From the NCBI GenBank assembly GCA_020845475.1, contig JADLFN010000033.1, positions 1 to 41,749 of the forward strand: 41,749 bases of DNA, read 5' to 3'. The DNA comes from Planctomycetota bacterium (GTDB lineage: Bacteria > Planctomycetota > UBA8742 > UBA2392). Below the pieces are notes generated by a model that was not told the DNA's origin, made no database searches, and saw only the letters and a program-made list of their open reading frames with translations. Positions 6,904 through 14,973 of the stretch are shown here, piece after piece (within the stretch, counting starts at the first letter, position 1; every line of letters starts with the position of its first letter). A program made the translations under genes and the position numbers.

Positions 6904-8982
6904 ATGTCTGATTCAGAACAACCGGCGATCAAGCCGCAAGGCTATGCGCGACTGCCGCTGAAACTGCGCCAATGGCTGGCCGAGTTGATGCTGCTTGCGG
7001 CCGCGGGCGCATGTATGGTCGCCGTGTTCATGCCATCGGCGCTTGAAGGCGTTCCGCTGCGTCGTTCGGCGCTGCTGGCCGAAGTTGCAATTCTTCTGCT
7101 CAACTGGATTGTCTGGCGGCGCATGCCGCAGCGCGCATCGCGCATCATGCGCAACGGCTTGTTTGCGGCAGGTGTCGGCGTGGCGCTGCTGTTGATGACC
7201 TTCCACTCGGCGGGCGGTGTCAATACGCTGGCCGGTTTTGTGGCGCTGCTGGCCATGTATGCCGCGCGCCACAGCTACGACGACCCTGATGTGGCCGCAG
7301 AGCAGGCCCTGCGCGCGGCATCGCGTCCGGCCCTGCGTTCCCCCACGACTTATCTCTTCGAGAACGTGGAGAACATTGCGGTCAGCCTGGTGGTGGTGGT
7401 GCTGGTGTGGCATTTCGCGCTCGAGGCGTTTCGCATCCCTTCGGGATCGATGCTTCCGACGCTCTATGGCGACCCTGTGTGGGGCGATCGCGTGCTCGTG
7501 GACAAAGTTGTCTATGAGTTCCGAGATCCCATTCGCTGGGAGCCGACGGTGTTTCGCTTCCCGCTCAAGCGAACCGACCCCTACGTCAAGCGCGTGATCG
7601 GTCTTCCCGGTGAGCAACTGCTGCTTGCCAAGGGCGATGTGTTTGTTCGCAAGACGCCCGACGCCGAGATTGAGCTGTTGGAGAAGTCTCCGTCTGCGCG
7701 CAAGGTTCTCTGGTATCCCGTGGTGGGGGAGATCGAGGACAAGGCGGACTTCCTCAAGTTTTTCGCGCGTGAAGGCGCTGCGGATATCGAGCAGGGCGTG
7801 ATCAAGCTGGGCAAGGATTCGCTGTGCCATTTCCCCAAGGCCAGCGATGGCACCCCCGGCGACGTGCGCGACCACGACCCGGACGGAAACGGCGGCAATT
7901 CCGAAATCGGCTACAACCTGCGCATCGTGGGCGACCTGCGCGTCACGTTTCGCGTCGAGTCGCTCAAGTCCAACGTCGAAATTACCATTATCCGCGATGC
8001 CGACTCCTACACCCTGACGCTTGCCGCCAACGGCGAGGGCTGCTCGCTGCGCCATAGCCGCGTCGGCGCGACGCCCCAGGAGCATGAAATCGGTCGCGCG
8101 CATTGGGCAAAGCTTGCGGCAAGCGAAGGCGACACCTTTACCTTCTCGCTCGCTGATGGCGTGATTCAGGTTTTGCGGGATGATTCGCCTGTGATCACGG
8201 CCAGCGTGGGATCGTCGCTTCTTGATGCGCTGCGCAACTACGACAAATCGAGGCGTGCACAGGGCAAGCCCATTGAGCCGCTGAATAGCGAGGCCATTTC
8301 GCGTTTCGCGCAGGGCGAGATTGAAAGCGCCAAACGCGGGCGCATCTCCTTTGCCGGCGCAGAGGCGCGGCTGCGGGTGCTCGGCATCGACCGCGACATT
8401 TATTATGTCGGGCGCATGCTTGATATCGATGAAGGCGGCAGAACTTCGCTGCGCGAAATGCCCTACGGCTTTGCGCTGCGCGACGACGAATACTTCTGCC
8501 TGGGCGACAACTCGCCCAACAGCCTGGATTGCCGCTTCTGGGTTGCGCTTGAAGTCGTGCTCAACGACGGAACGGTTTACACCGGTGCCCTGGACGACGG
8601 TTCGCAGGTGATGTCGCAGTTCCTGGCCAACGAGCCCAGCGGCGAGCCGCTCAACTTCGTGAACAACGGGCGCAACGTCAAGACTTCGTGCCTGCGCTCG
8701 CTGCAGCGAATCGCGCGCTTCACGCACAAAGAGCGCGGCTTGAACATGCCGAGCGACGCCGAAATCAGGAGCGCGGCTCTGGCCGGTCTCAAGCGTGCTG
8801 CGGGTGAAAAGCAACTCTCTCGCCTGCAATTCACCACCGAGGGCGGCGGCGTAGTGTATTTGACTCTCGCGGACATCAAGGAATTGCGCGTGCGCAGCGT
8901 CGGATTCGTCAAGCGCTCGCTCTTTGTCGGCAAGCCCTTTGCGGTGTTCCTGTGGCCGCACCGCATGAAGTTGATTGAGTAG
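6904..8982 (+). CDS. lepB: Signal peptidase I with a large central insert
   Basis: A 692-residue type I signal peptidase (family S26), which cleaves signal peptides at the outer face of the inner membrane. Three or four hydrophobic segments lie between residues 25 and 121, and the usual anchor at 157-174. Box B is PSGSM (179-183, catalytic Ser182). The general base is Lys229 in YVKRVIGLPGE. The GDNSPNSLDCRFW box is near 534-546. Typical enzymes have 250-350 residues. The excess is an insert of nearly 300 residues between the Lys box and the GDNS box. Part of it (about 330-440) is rich in beta strands and resembles a concanavalin-like sandwich, though that fold call is weak. No Shine-Dalgarno sequence is present and the mRNA is probably leaderless. 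Confidence 0.93.
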   Translation: MSDSEQPAIKPQGYARLPLKLRQWLAELMLLAAAGACMVAVFMPSALEGVPLRRSALLAEVAILLLNWIVWRRMPQRASRIMRNGLFAAGVGVALLLMTFHSAGGVNTLAGFVALLAMYAARHSYDDPDVAAEQALRAASRPALRSPTTYLFENVENIAVSLVVVVLVWHFALEAFRIPSGSMLPTLYGDPVWGDRVLVDKVVYEFRDPIRWEPTVFRFPLKRTDPYVKRVIGLPGEQLLLAKGDVFVRKTPDAEIELLEKSPSARKVLWYPVVGEIEDKADFLKFFAREGAADIEQGVIKLGKDSLCHFPKASDGTPGDVRDHDPDGNGGNSEIGYNLRIVGDLRVTFRVESLKSNVEITIIRDADSYTLTLAANGEGCSLRHSRVGATPQEHEIGRAHWAKLAASEGDTFTFSLADGVIQVLRDDSPVITASVGSSLLDALRNYDKSRRAQGKPIEPLNSEAISRFAQGEIESAKRGRISFAGAEARLRVLGIDRDIYYVGRMLDIDEGGRTSLREMPYGFALRDDEYFCLGDNSPNSLDCRFWVALEVVLNDGTVYTGALDDGSQVMSQFLANEPSGEPLNFVNNGRNVKTSCLRSLQRIARFTHKERGLNMPSDAEIRSAALAGLKRAAGEKQLSRLQFTTEGGGVVYLTLADIKELRVRSVGFVKRSLFVGKPFAVFLWPHRMKLIE

Positions 8983-8993
8983 CGAGCAACGCT

Positions 8994-9025
8994 CCAGAGC
9001 CCATCGTTGACGCGAAGGGCCCTGG
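8994..9025. terminator. Imperfect hairpin between convergent lepB and MCE genes
   Basis: CCAGAGCCCATCG pairs with CGAAGGGCCCTGG with two mismatches around a short loop. It is a degenerate copy of the perfect hairpin at 14930-14973 and sits in the same setting, between two converging gene ends. It is a likely bidirectional terminator. Confidence 0.5.
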
Positions 9026-9028
9026 GAA

Positions 9029-9979
9029 CTACTTCAAAGCCTGCTCAACGTCGCGCGCCATGGCCACGAATGACGCCCGGACATCACCTGCAGGCGGCAG
9101 GGCGAATCCCGCCAGCTTGGTTCCGTCCACGCAAGCCACGTAGGCGCCTTCCATCAGGCCCATGCCTTCCAGCGTGGCGCCTTTGAGCGTGGCCGCGAAG
9201 TATTCGCCTTTGGCGTTCATGGCGGCCAGCCCCTGGCCTGGCGCCAGTTCCTCGATCCAGGGCGTGGCCGGCTTGCCCTCCCACGCCGAGCCTTCAACTC
9301 GCAGCAATATGAAAGCGCCGACCTCTTTGGCCACTTCGGCCGTGCGCGTTTCGCCGCCGGGAAACTCGACAAAGGCCTGGCGTGCTTTGACTTCGCCTGA
9401 GTAAGTCCAGACCCATGCCGGTGCGAGCACCCACACGTCCGCGTCGCGTTTGACCACGGCCGCCGCGGATTTGCGGCGCTCATCTTTCACGTTCTCGCCC
9501 AGCGAGATGGTTGCCGTCACGCGCACTTCGCACAGCCACACGGGCCGCGCTTCGAGTTTGCGCGGCGGTAGCGGCGGCATGTAATCGGGTGCAGGGCGCG
9601 ATTCGAGCCCCATGAAACGCGCGCCTTCGCCGGTCACGGGGCCCGGCTCGCGCGGGTTGTCAAAGCACAGCAGCGATTTGCCCAGCGGATCCTGCACCCA
9701 GAAGCGCGACTTTGCATGCAGCAGTTCTTCGTGCTCGCTCGACAAGCGCGCGTTGATGACGTAGAGCTCGCCGGTTTTGTCCACGCTCACGACGCGGCCC
9801 ACGCTGCGATCCTGGTAAATCAGGTTGCTGCCGGGCTCAAGGTTCTTGGCGTCTCGGAAGGTGACGTAAAAACCCACACCGCCGCCTTCGGCCTGGTAGA
9901 GCAGATAAACTCCAAATCCTGCCGCTCCAAACATGGCCAGCAGCACGCACGCACCAATCAGAGGTCGAATGATCTTCAC
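9029..9979 (-). CDS. MCE-domain (MlaD-like) membrane-anchored protein
   Basis: A 316-residue protein from a GTG start at 9979. The longer reading to 10039 also begins at GTG but runs into a palindromic repeat element, so it is rejected. Residues 4-27 are one membrane segment. Residues 34-100 match the MlaD/MCE fold: a strand starting VTFRDAKNL, then a PGSNLIYQ turn and GRVVSV. MCE proteins form rings that move lipids or hydrophobic molecules between inner and outer membranes with an ABC transporter. No MlaE or MlaF homolog is adjacent, so this is an orphan. The C-terminal 200 residues are beta-rich and not recognised; one short segment (around GGETRTAEV) looks repeat-like. No clear ribosome-binding site precedes the start. 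Confidence 0.7.
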   Translation of the reverse strand: MKIIRPLIGACVLLAMFGAAGFGVYLLYQAEGGGVGFYVTFRDAKNLEPGSNLIYQDRSVGRVVSVDKTGELYVINARLSSEHEELLHAKSRFWVQDPLGKSLLCFDNPREPGPVTGEGARFMGLESRPAPDYMPPLPPRKLEARPVWLCEVRVTATISLGENVKDERRKSAAAVVKRDADVWVLAPAWVWTYSGEVKARQAFVEFPGGETRTAEVAKEVGAFILLRVEGSAWEGKPATPWIEELAPGQGLAAMNAKGEYFAATLKGATLEGMGLMEGAYVACVDGTKLAGFALPPAGDVRASFVAMARDVEQALK

Positions 9980-10032
9980 GCGGCTATTGAAGCAACTGCC
10001 AGCCGCGGAGAACACGGCAGGCACGGCAAAGG

Positions 10033-10260
10033 CCCTCACGCAAAGACGCCAAGTCGCTAAGAACCGCCAAGAACAGCAAGTGCTATTGGGCTTAGTGAAC
10101 GGGCAACTTCCGAGTGAGCCACGAATTTCACGAATTCACACCAATCGGCAAAGCCTTCGTGTTGATTGGTGCCATTCGTGGCAGCTCTTGCCGTTGCTGT
10201 TGTTTCAAAACCATTGAGTTTCTCTTTGCGGAACTTTGCGGCTTGGCGTCTTGGCGAGGG
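10033..10260. repeat. Nested inverted-repeat element A
   Basis: The outer left arm (10033-10070) is built of units like ACGCCAAG with a period near 8. The outer right arm (10224-10260) is its near-perfect reverse complement, with units like CTTGGCGT. A second inner inverted pair (10114-10146 and 10164-10188, units like CACGAATT and AATTCGTG) is nested inside. No coding potential is evident. This accounts for the gap between the MCE gene and the metallophosphoesterase. Confidence 0.8.
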
Positions 10261-10304
10261 AGCCTTTGTAGTTCGCTTTGCAGGCAAATCGCTAAACTGA
10301 ACAC

Positions 10305-11573
10305 ATGAACGAAGCGCAAATGGCCTTCATGTTCCTGGGCTTTGTGTTCACGCTGTTCAATGCGCGCGTGTTCTGGGGACTCCGCAAACGCATTTACATC
10401 GCGTTTCCGCGCCATGCGCGCCTGATCACTTTGGCGGCCGGGCTGGTCTGCTTTGCTCTGCTTTCGCCGGTGCTGGCCATGGCCATCGGCGGGCTTTCGG
10501 CGCTGCGCTCGTTTCGCGACAACTCGCCCATCGGCGTGGCGATTGCCTGCATGGCGATGCAGTTTGCCTTCTGGCTTTATGGCGCGTTTCTTGCGCTGGT
10601 TTCTACGCCGGCGGACATCTCGCTGCGCATTCGCCAGATCCGCCGGCTGCTCAAAGATACAAGCGAGCCCATACCTGAAACGCTGGAGGATCCCGAACGC
10701 CGCAAACTGCTGCACCGCTCAGCGCTGATGGCGCCGGCCGCGATCCTGGCCACGGCGGGGCTGGGTGCGCTGGCCAGCCAGGCCGATCCCGTTGTGTCGC
10801 GCCTGCCGCTGAAATTGCGCAAGGGCTTTGCGGCGCTCGATGGCGTCACGCTGGCGCAGTTCTCGGACGTGCACATCGGCAGCTACATGAGCCAGCGCCG
10901 CCTCGATGTGCTCGTGGATGCGCTGCACGCGCTCAAGCCCGACATCATCCTGTGCACGGGCGACTTGATCGATAACCACGAAGACCAGCTCGCGCCCGCC
11001 ACGGAGTTCCTGAGCCGCCTCAAGGCCCCGCGCGGCATCTATATGTGCATGGGCAACCACGAATACATTTCGGCCATGAGCACCAGTGACGCCATGCCCG
11101 AAAACATCATCAAGCCGCTGCGCGCCACAGGCGTGGATGTGCTGATTGCGCAAGCGCGCAAGATTGCAATCAACGGCGCGCACCTCTGGCTCATGGGCAC
11201 CGATTACCCCGAAATGCGCGGCTTGCCCGCGATGCTGCGCCGCACGACAAAGCAATCGCTCGACGCCTGCCTGGGCGAAGTGCGCGATGACGGCGCGCCG
11301 CGCATCGTGTTGGCGCACAACCCCAGCCAGTTCCACGAAGGACAAGAGCGCGACATTGACCTGATGCTCAGCGGCCACACGCACGGCGGGCAAATCTCGC
11401 TGGGTAGAATCGGCGACTATCACTTTTCGCCCGTGCTGCCCTTTGAGCTCTATCATCGCGGGCTCTACGAGCGCCAAGGCCGGCAACTATACGTCAACTC
11501 AGGCTACGGCGGCTGGCTGCCCGAACGCATCAACTGCCCGCCCGAGATCACGCTCGTCACGCTGCAAACCTGA
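10305..11573 (+). CDS. Membrane-bound metallophosphoesterase (YaeI-like)
   Basis: A 422-residue calcineurin-like phosphoesterase. Residues 5-25, 40-62 and 77-100 are membrane segments, and 138-158 is a further hydrophobic stretch. The catalytic domain starts near 180 and shows the full set of two-metal motifs: SDVH (187-190), CTGDLIDN (217-224), MGNHEY (249-254), AHNP (337-340) and SGHTHGG (356-362). In bacteria this subfamily hydrolyses phosphodiesters or pyrophosphates linked to lipids, including UDP-diacylglucosamine-like substrates; the actual substrate here is unknown. A TAAACT hexamer exactly 6 bases before the ATG suggests a leaderless mRNA. It is followed by a palindromic spacer and then metH. 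Confidence 0.92.
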   Translation: MNEAQMAFMFLGFVFTLFNARVFWGLRKRIYIAFPRHARLITLAAGLVCFALLSPVLAMAIGGLSALRSFRDNSPIGVAIACMAMQFAFWLYGAFLALVSTPADISLRIRQIRRLLKDTSEPIPETLEDPERRKLLHRSALMAPAAILATAGLGALASQADPVVSRLPLKLRKGFAALDGVTLAQFSDVHIGSYMSQRRLDVLVDALHALKPDIILCTGDLIDNHEDQLAPATEFLSRLKAPRGIYMCMGNHEYISAMSTSDAMPENIIKPLRATGVDVLIAQARKIAINGAHLWLMGTDYPEMRGLPAMLRRTTKQSLDACLGEVRDDGAPRIVLAHNPSQFHEGQERDIDLMLSGHTHGGQISLGRIGDYHFSPVLPFELYHRGLYERQGRQLYVNSGYGGWLPERINCPPEITLVTLQT

Positions 11574-11612
11574 ACACGAATTAACGAAGGGGCGAAGAAA
11601 GGCACGGCTTCA

Positions 11613-11838
11613 GCCACGGAGGACACGGAGTTCACGGAGAACGGCAACTGCTTTCCGATCTAATGGCAAAGGCAACGGCAACTGCTGACCACAGATGACT
11701 CAGGCGTTCGCAGATAACCGCTGTGTAGTGCCTGTATCTGCGAACATCTGCGCCATCTGTGGAAGGCTTTGGTAGTTGTCGTGGCCTTTGAATTCCACAG
11801 CCTTTGCAGTTCTCCGTGAACTCCGTGTTATCCGTGGC
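11613..11838. repeat. Nested inverted-repeat element B
   Basis: Outer arms 11613-11642 and 11809-11838 match at 28 of 30 positions and consist of CACGGAG units with a period near 9. Inner arms 11689-11716 and 11735-11762 match at 24 of 28 positions (CCACAGATG / CATCTGTGG ends). The element fills the 328-base gap between the metallophosphoesterase and metH; no gene is visible in it. It belongs to the same type as elements A, C and D but has different arm sequences. Confidence 0.85.
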
Positions 11839-11901
11839 TAATGCCCTGGTTGTCGGTGTTCAAGTAGTACCGCCTCGCGCGCGACGTGCTAAAACACTTT
11901 C

Positions 11902-14577
11902 GTGAACGCGAAAAAGAAACGCCTCTTTGATGCCATGGCCGCGCGCCCGTTGATTATTGACGGCGCCATGGGCACCGAATTGCAGGCGCGAGGCTTGCCC
12001 TCAGGGGGCCTGCCTGAGTCTTTTGTGCTCGAGCACGCCGACAAGCTGCGCGGCATCCACGAAGAATATTTCGGCGCCGGCGCGGACATCGTGCTCACGA
12101 ACACCTTTGGCGCCACGCGCTATCGCCTCGAAGAATATCCGGGCATGAAAGAGCGCGTCGCCGAGATCAACGAAAAGGCCGTGCTGATCGCGCGCGCAGC
12201 AACACACGGCGACCCCAACAAGTTCGTCGCGGGCGATATTGGCCCGAGCGGCCTCGTGCTTGAGCCCATGGGCGAAGCCACGTTCGAGCGCGTGTATGAA
12301 CTCTTTCTCGAGCAGGCGCGCGCGCTGGCCAAAGCCGCGCCCGATTTGATCGTGATTGAAACGATCATGGATATCCGCGAACTCAAGGCGGCCATCATCG
12401 CCACACGCGAGGTCTATGACGGGCCGATTTTCGCCAGCATGTTTTATCAAGAAGGCGCCATGACGATGACGGGCACCGACCCGCTCACGCATCTCACGGT
12501 GGCGCTGGCCTGCGGCGCCGATGGCGTGGGCGCCAATTGCTCCATGGGCCCCGAGGGCTTATTGCCCGTGCTGGCGCAGATGGCCGAGAACACTAGTGCA
12601 CCGCTGTTGGTCGAACCCAACGCGGGCCTGCCCGCACTCGTGCAGGGCAAGACCGTGTTCCCCGGCTCGCCCGAATACATGGCCGAATATGCAGTCGAGT
12701 TCGCCAAGCTGGGCGTGAACATCATTGGCGGCTGCTGCGGCACCAACCCGCGGCACATCCGCGCTATTGCCGATGCCGTGCGCAAGACGCCCGTAGCCGC
12801 GCCACGCAAAGAGCCCAACGAATCGCGTCTGGCCTCGCGCTGGAAAACCGTGCGCATCGGCAGCGAGCATCAAGTCGCGGTTGTGGGCGAGCGCATCAAT
12901 CCCACGAACCGCAAGAAACTCGCGGCTTCCATCAAGGCCCACGACCCGAGCGTGATTACCAAGGACGCCGAAACGCAGGTCGCGGCGGGCGCGCTGATTC
13001 TGGACTGCAACGTGGGCGTGCCGATGATTGACGAGCCAGCGGCCATGAAGTGGGCCGTGCGCACGCTGCAGGGCGTGATTAAATGCCCGCTGAGCATTGA
13101 CTCACCCAACGTGCAGGCGCTGGAGCTTGGCCTCATCGAGTGCGAAGGCCGGCCGCTGATCAATTCCATCACTGCCGAAGAAGGCCGCCTCGATCCCGTG
13201 CCCGTGATTGCCAAGTATGGCGGCGCGGTGATTGCCCTGCTCGTCGATGACGACGGCATCCCGCCCGATGTCGAGGGCCGCCGCCGCGTTTGCAAGAAGA
13301 TCCTGGAGTGCACGGATCACTACGGCATCGCGCGCCGCGACGTTTACGTGGATTGCCTCACGCTGCCCGTTTCCGCCGAGCCCAAACAGTGCATCAACAC
13401 CCTGCGCGGCATCATGGCGCTCAAAGAAGAATTCGGCGTGCGCAGCGTGCTGGGCGTTTCGAACATCAGTTTCGGCATGCCGATGCGCGAGATGCTCACG
13501 GGCCATTTCCTGAGCATGGCGCTGGCCTTTGGCCTCGATCTGCCGATTATCAATCCGCTGCGCGAGGAAACCCGCCGCGCGGTGGATAGCGCCAATCTGT
13601 TGCTGGCGCGCGACAAGCAGGGCATGACGTTCACCACGAAGTATGCGGCGATTGAGAAAGAAGAAAGGGCCGCAGAAGCTTCAAGTGGCGCGGCTAAGCC
13701 CAGGGTATCGGGTATCGGGTCTCAGGTATCGGGAAAGACAAAACCTGAAACCCGATACCCGATACCTGATACCTCGCCGCAAGGCGAGGTCATGCGTGAT
13801 GCCGAGCAACTGATCGGCGTTCCGCTGCCCAAGGGCGCTACAGCCGCTCACAAGGGCCCGCCGCCGGTCAACCGCAAGGGCGAGCTTGCGGGAAAGGGCA
13901 ACCCGCCCTATGTGGAAACGGGCGACAAATTGGGCAATGAAATCGCTGCCGCAATCATCGACGGCGACGATGCCAGCGTGCCCGGCCTGTGCGATATCGC
14001 CCTGAAAACCGGGCTGACTCCGCTCGACGTGAACAACAAGTTTTTGATTGCCGGCATGGGCGAAGTGGGCCGCCGCTTTGCCTTGCGCGAATATTTCCTG
14101 CCGCAAGTGATGCGCAGCGCCAACGCCATGAAGGCCGCCTTTGGCGTGCTCAAGGCTGAAATGGCGCGCAGAGCCCAGGGAAAGACCGAGAAGCCGCGCG
14201 GGACCGTTGTTATCGCGACCGTCAAGGGCGACGTGCACGATATCGGCAAGAACATCGTGATTGCCGTGCTGGAGAACTACGGCTATCGCATGGTAGATCT
14301 TGGCAAGAACGTGCCGACCGAGGCCATCGTGAAGGCCGCCGTTGACAACAAGGCCGACATCGTGGGTTTGTCGGCGCTCATGACCACAACCATGACGCGC
14401 ATGCCCGAGGTGATCAAACAGTTGCGTGAAGCCCACTGGAACGGCCCCGTCGTCATCGGCGGTGCCGTGACCAGCGTGGAGTACGCGCGCGAAATCAACG
14501 CGGCTGCGCACGCAGAAGACGCAATTGCGGCGGTAAAAGTGGCCAACGATCTACTGGAGAAGTTCAAGACAGCCTGA
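11902..14577 (+). CDS. metH: Cobalamin-dependent methionine synthase, no reactivation domain
   Basis: An 891-residue enzyme that moves a methyl group from methyltetrahydrofolate through cobalamin to homocysteine. Residues 1-300 are the homocysteine domain with zinc ligands in GANCSMGP (about 210-217) and GGCCGT (276-281). Residues 325-595 are the pterin-binding barrel, starting GERINPTN. Residues 640-891 are the B12 cap and binding domains with GDVHDIGK (about 776-783, axial His 779). The C-terminal AdoMet reactivation domain of the 1227-residue E. coli enzyme is absent, so a separate reactivase would be needed. Residues about 600-624 in the linker are encoded by a palindromic repeat. The start is GTG 11902, with TAAAAC exactly 6 bases upstream, suggesting a leaderless mRNA. 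Confidence 0.93.
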   Translation: MNAKKKRLFDAMAARPLIIDGAMGTELQARGLPSGGLPESFVLEHADKLRGIHEEYFGAGADIVLTNTFGATRYRLEEYPGMKERVAEINEKAVLIARAATHGDPNKFVAGDIGPSGLVLEPMGEATFERVYELFLEQARALAKAAPDLIVIETIMDIRELKAAIIATREVYDGPIFASMFYQEGAMTMTGTDPLTHLTVALACGADGVGANCSMGPEGLLPVLAQMAENTSAPLLVEPNAGLPALVQGKTVFPGSPEYMAEYAVEFAKLGVNIIGGCCGTNPRHIRAIADAVRKTPVAAPRKEPNESRLASRWKTVRIGSEHQVAVVGERINPTNRKKLAASIKAHDPSVITKDAETQVAAGALILDCNVGVPMIDEPAAMKWAVRTLQGVIKCPLSIDSPNVQALELGLIECEGRPLINSITAEEGRLDPVPVIAKYGGAVIALLVDDDGIPPDVEGRRRVCKKILECTDHYGIARRDVYVDCLTLPVSAEPKQCINTLRGIMALKEEFGVRSVLGVSNISFGMPMREMLTGHFLSMALAFGLDLPIINPLREETRRAVDSANLLLARDKQGMTFTTKYAAIEKEERAAEASSGAAKPRVSGIGSQVSGKTKPETRYPIPDTSPQGEVMRDAEQLIGVPLPKGATAAHKGPPPVNRKGELAGKGNPPYVETGDKLGNEIAAAIIDGDDASVPGLCDIALKTGLTPLDVNNKFLIAGMGEVGRRFALREYFLPQVMRSANAMKAAFGVLKAEMARRAQGKTEKPRGTVVIATVKGDVHDIGKNIVIAVLENYGYRMVDLGKNVPTEAIVKAAVDNKADIVGLSALMTTTMTRMPEVIKQLREAHWNGPVVIGGAVTSVEYAREINAAAHAEDAIAAVKVANDLLEKFKTA
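13703..13767. repeat. Palindromic element inside the metH linker
   Basis: The left arm (13703-13726) is built of GTATCGG units with period 7. The right arm (13744-13767) is its reverse complement at 22 of 24 positions. It is read in frame as a Gly/Ser/Pro/Arg-rich linker between the pterin and B12 cap domains. Coding-compatible palindromic inserts of this type recall Rickettsia palindromic elements, although the sequences are unrelated. Confidence 0.85.
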
Positions 14578-14629
14578 CCGGAAAAGGGGTCTGGCTCCCG
14601 GCAGTTTCGGTGCCTGACCCCTTTTCCGG
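14578..14629. repeat. REP-like hairpin after metH
   Basis: CCGGAAAAGGGGTC (14578-14591) and GACCCCTTTTCCGG (14616-14629) form a perfect 14-bp stem. It begins on the base after the metH stop codon. Palindromes with the text 'AAAAGGGGTC ... GACCCCTTTT' resemble REP sequences dispersed by RAYT-type transposases in many bacteria. It may also serve as a terminator or mRNA stabiliser. Confidence 0.65.
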
Positions 14630-14647
14630 CACGAACGGAGTTGAAAC

Positions 14648-14926
14648 GTGTCTCTCGAATTCAAAGTCAACGCCACCAAACGCACGGAACTGGTTCCGGG
14701 CAACGTGATTCTGAACATCGACCTCAACGTGAGCTACGCGGAGTTCCTGAGCCTGACCAAGGAAATCCCGCAGCCGCTCAAGTGCAAGTTCGAAACGCCC
14801 GACGGCCGCAGCTATGAAAAGCCCGTCGGGATCGGCAAAGGCGTGGGCCAGATGGCCGATGCCCGTATCACCATGCGCAACTTCGCCGATGAAATTCCCG
14901 CGGGCACGCTCGTGACAATTCTTTAA
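14648..14926 (+). CDS. Small conserved-looking protein of unknown function
   Basis: A 92-residue protein from a GTG at 14648 with GGAG about 9 bases upstream. I do not recognise a family. It is soluble, alternates short strands and charged turns, and contains a Cys (LKCKFE) and a Gly-rich GIGKGVGQM segment. It has no signal peptide or membrane segment. It lies 70 bases after metH, separated by a REP-like hairpin, and a strong terminator follows at once. It may be co-transcribed with metH. Codon use with G/C third positions looks like the neighbours, so it is probably a genuine gene. Confidence 0.65.
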   Translation: MSLEFKVNATKRTELVPGNVILNIDLNVSYAEFLSLTKEIPQPLKCKFETPDGRSYEKPVGIGKGVGQMADARITMRNFADEIPAGTLVTIL

Positions 14927-14929
14927 CTG

Positions 14930-14973
14930 AATCCCCCAGAGCCCATCGCTTACGCGATGGGCTCTGGGGGATT
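14930..14973. terminator. Perfect 20-bp hairpin, bidirectional terminator
   Basis: Arms 14930-14949 and 14954-14973 are perfect complements (core CAGAGCCCATCGC / GCGATGGGCTCTG) around a 4-base loop, between two converging genes. The flanking AATC/GATT gives T-rich ends on both strands. The minus-strand gene's stop codon overlaps the stem. A decayed copy lies at 8994-9025. Confidence 0.8.

Noticed and set aside
6913..8961. A 682-codon open frame on the strand opposite lepB
   Set aside because: It is the complementary shadow of a GC-rich gene with clear LepB motifs; its translation is His/Arg/Val-rich without any recognisable domain.
11613..11838. CRISPR array in the repetitive spacers
   Set aside because: Units are 7-9 bases long without spacers and are arranged as inverted arms, not as regularly spaced direct repeats.
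13703..13767. Frameshift or pseudogene in metH at the palindrome
   Set aside because: The insert keeps the reading frame, and all downstream B12-domain motifs are intact.
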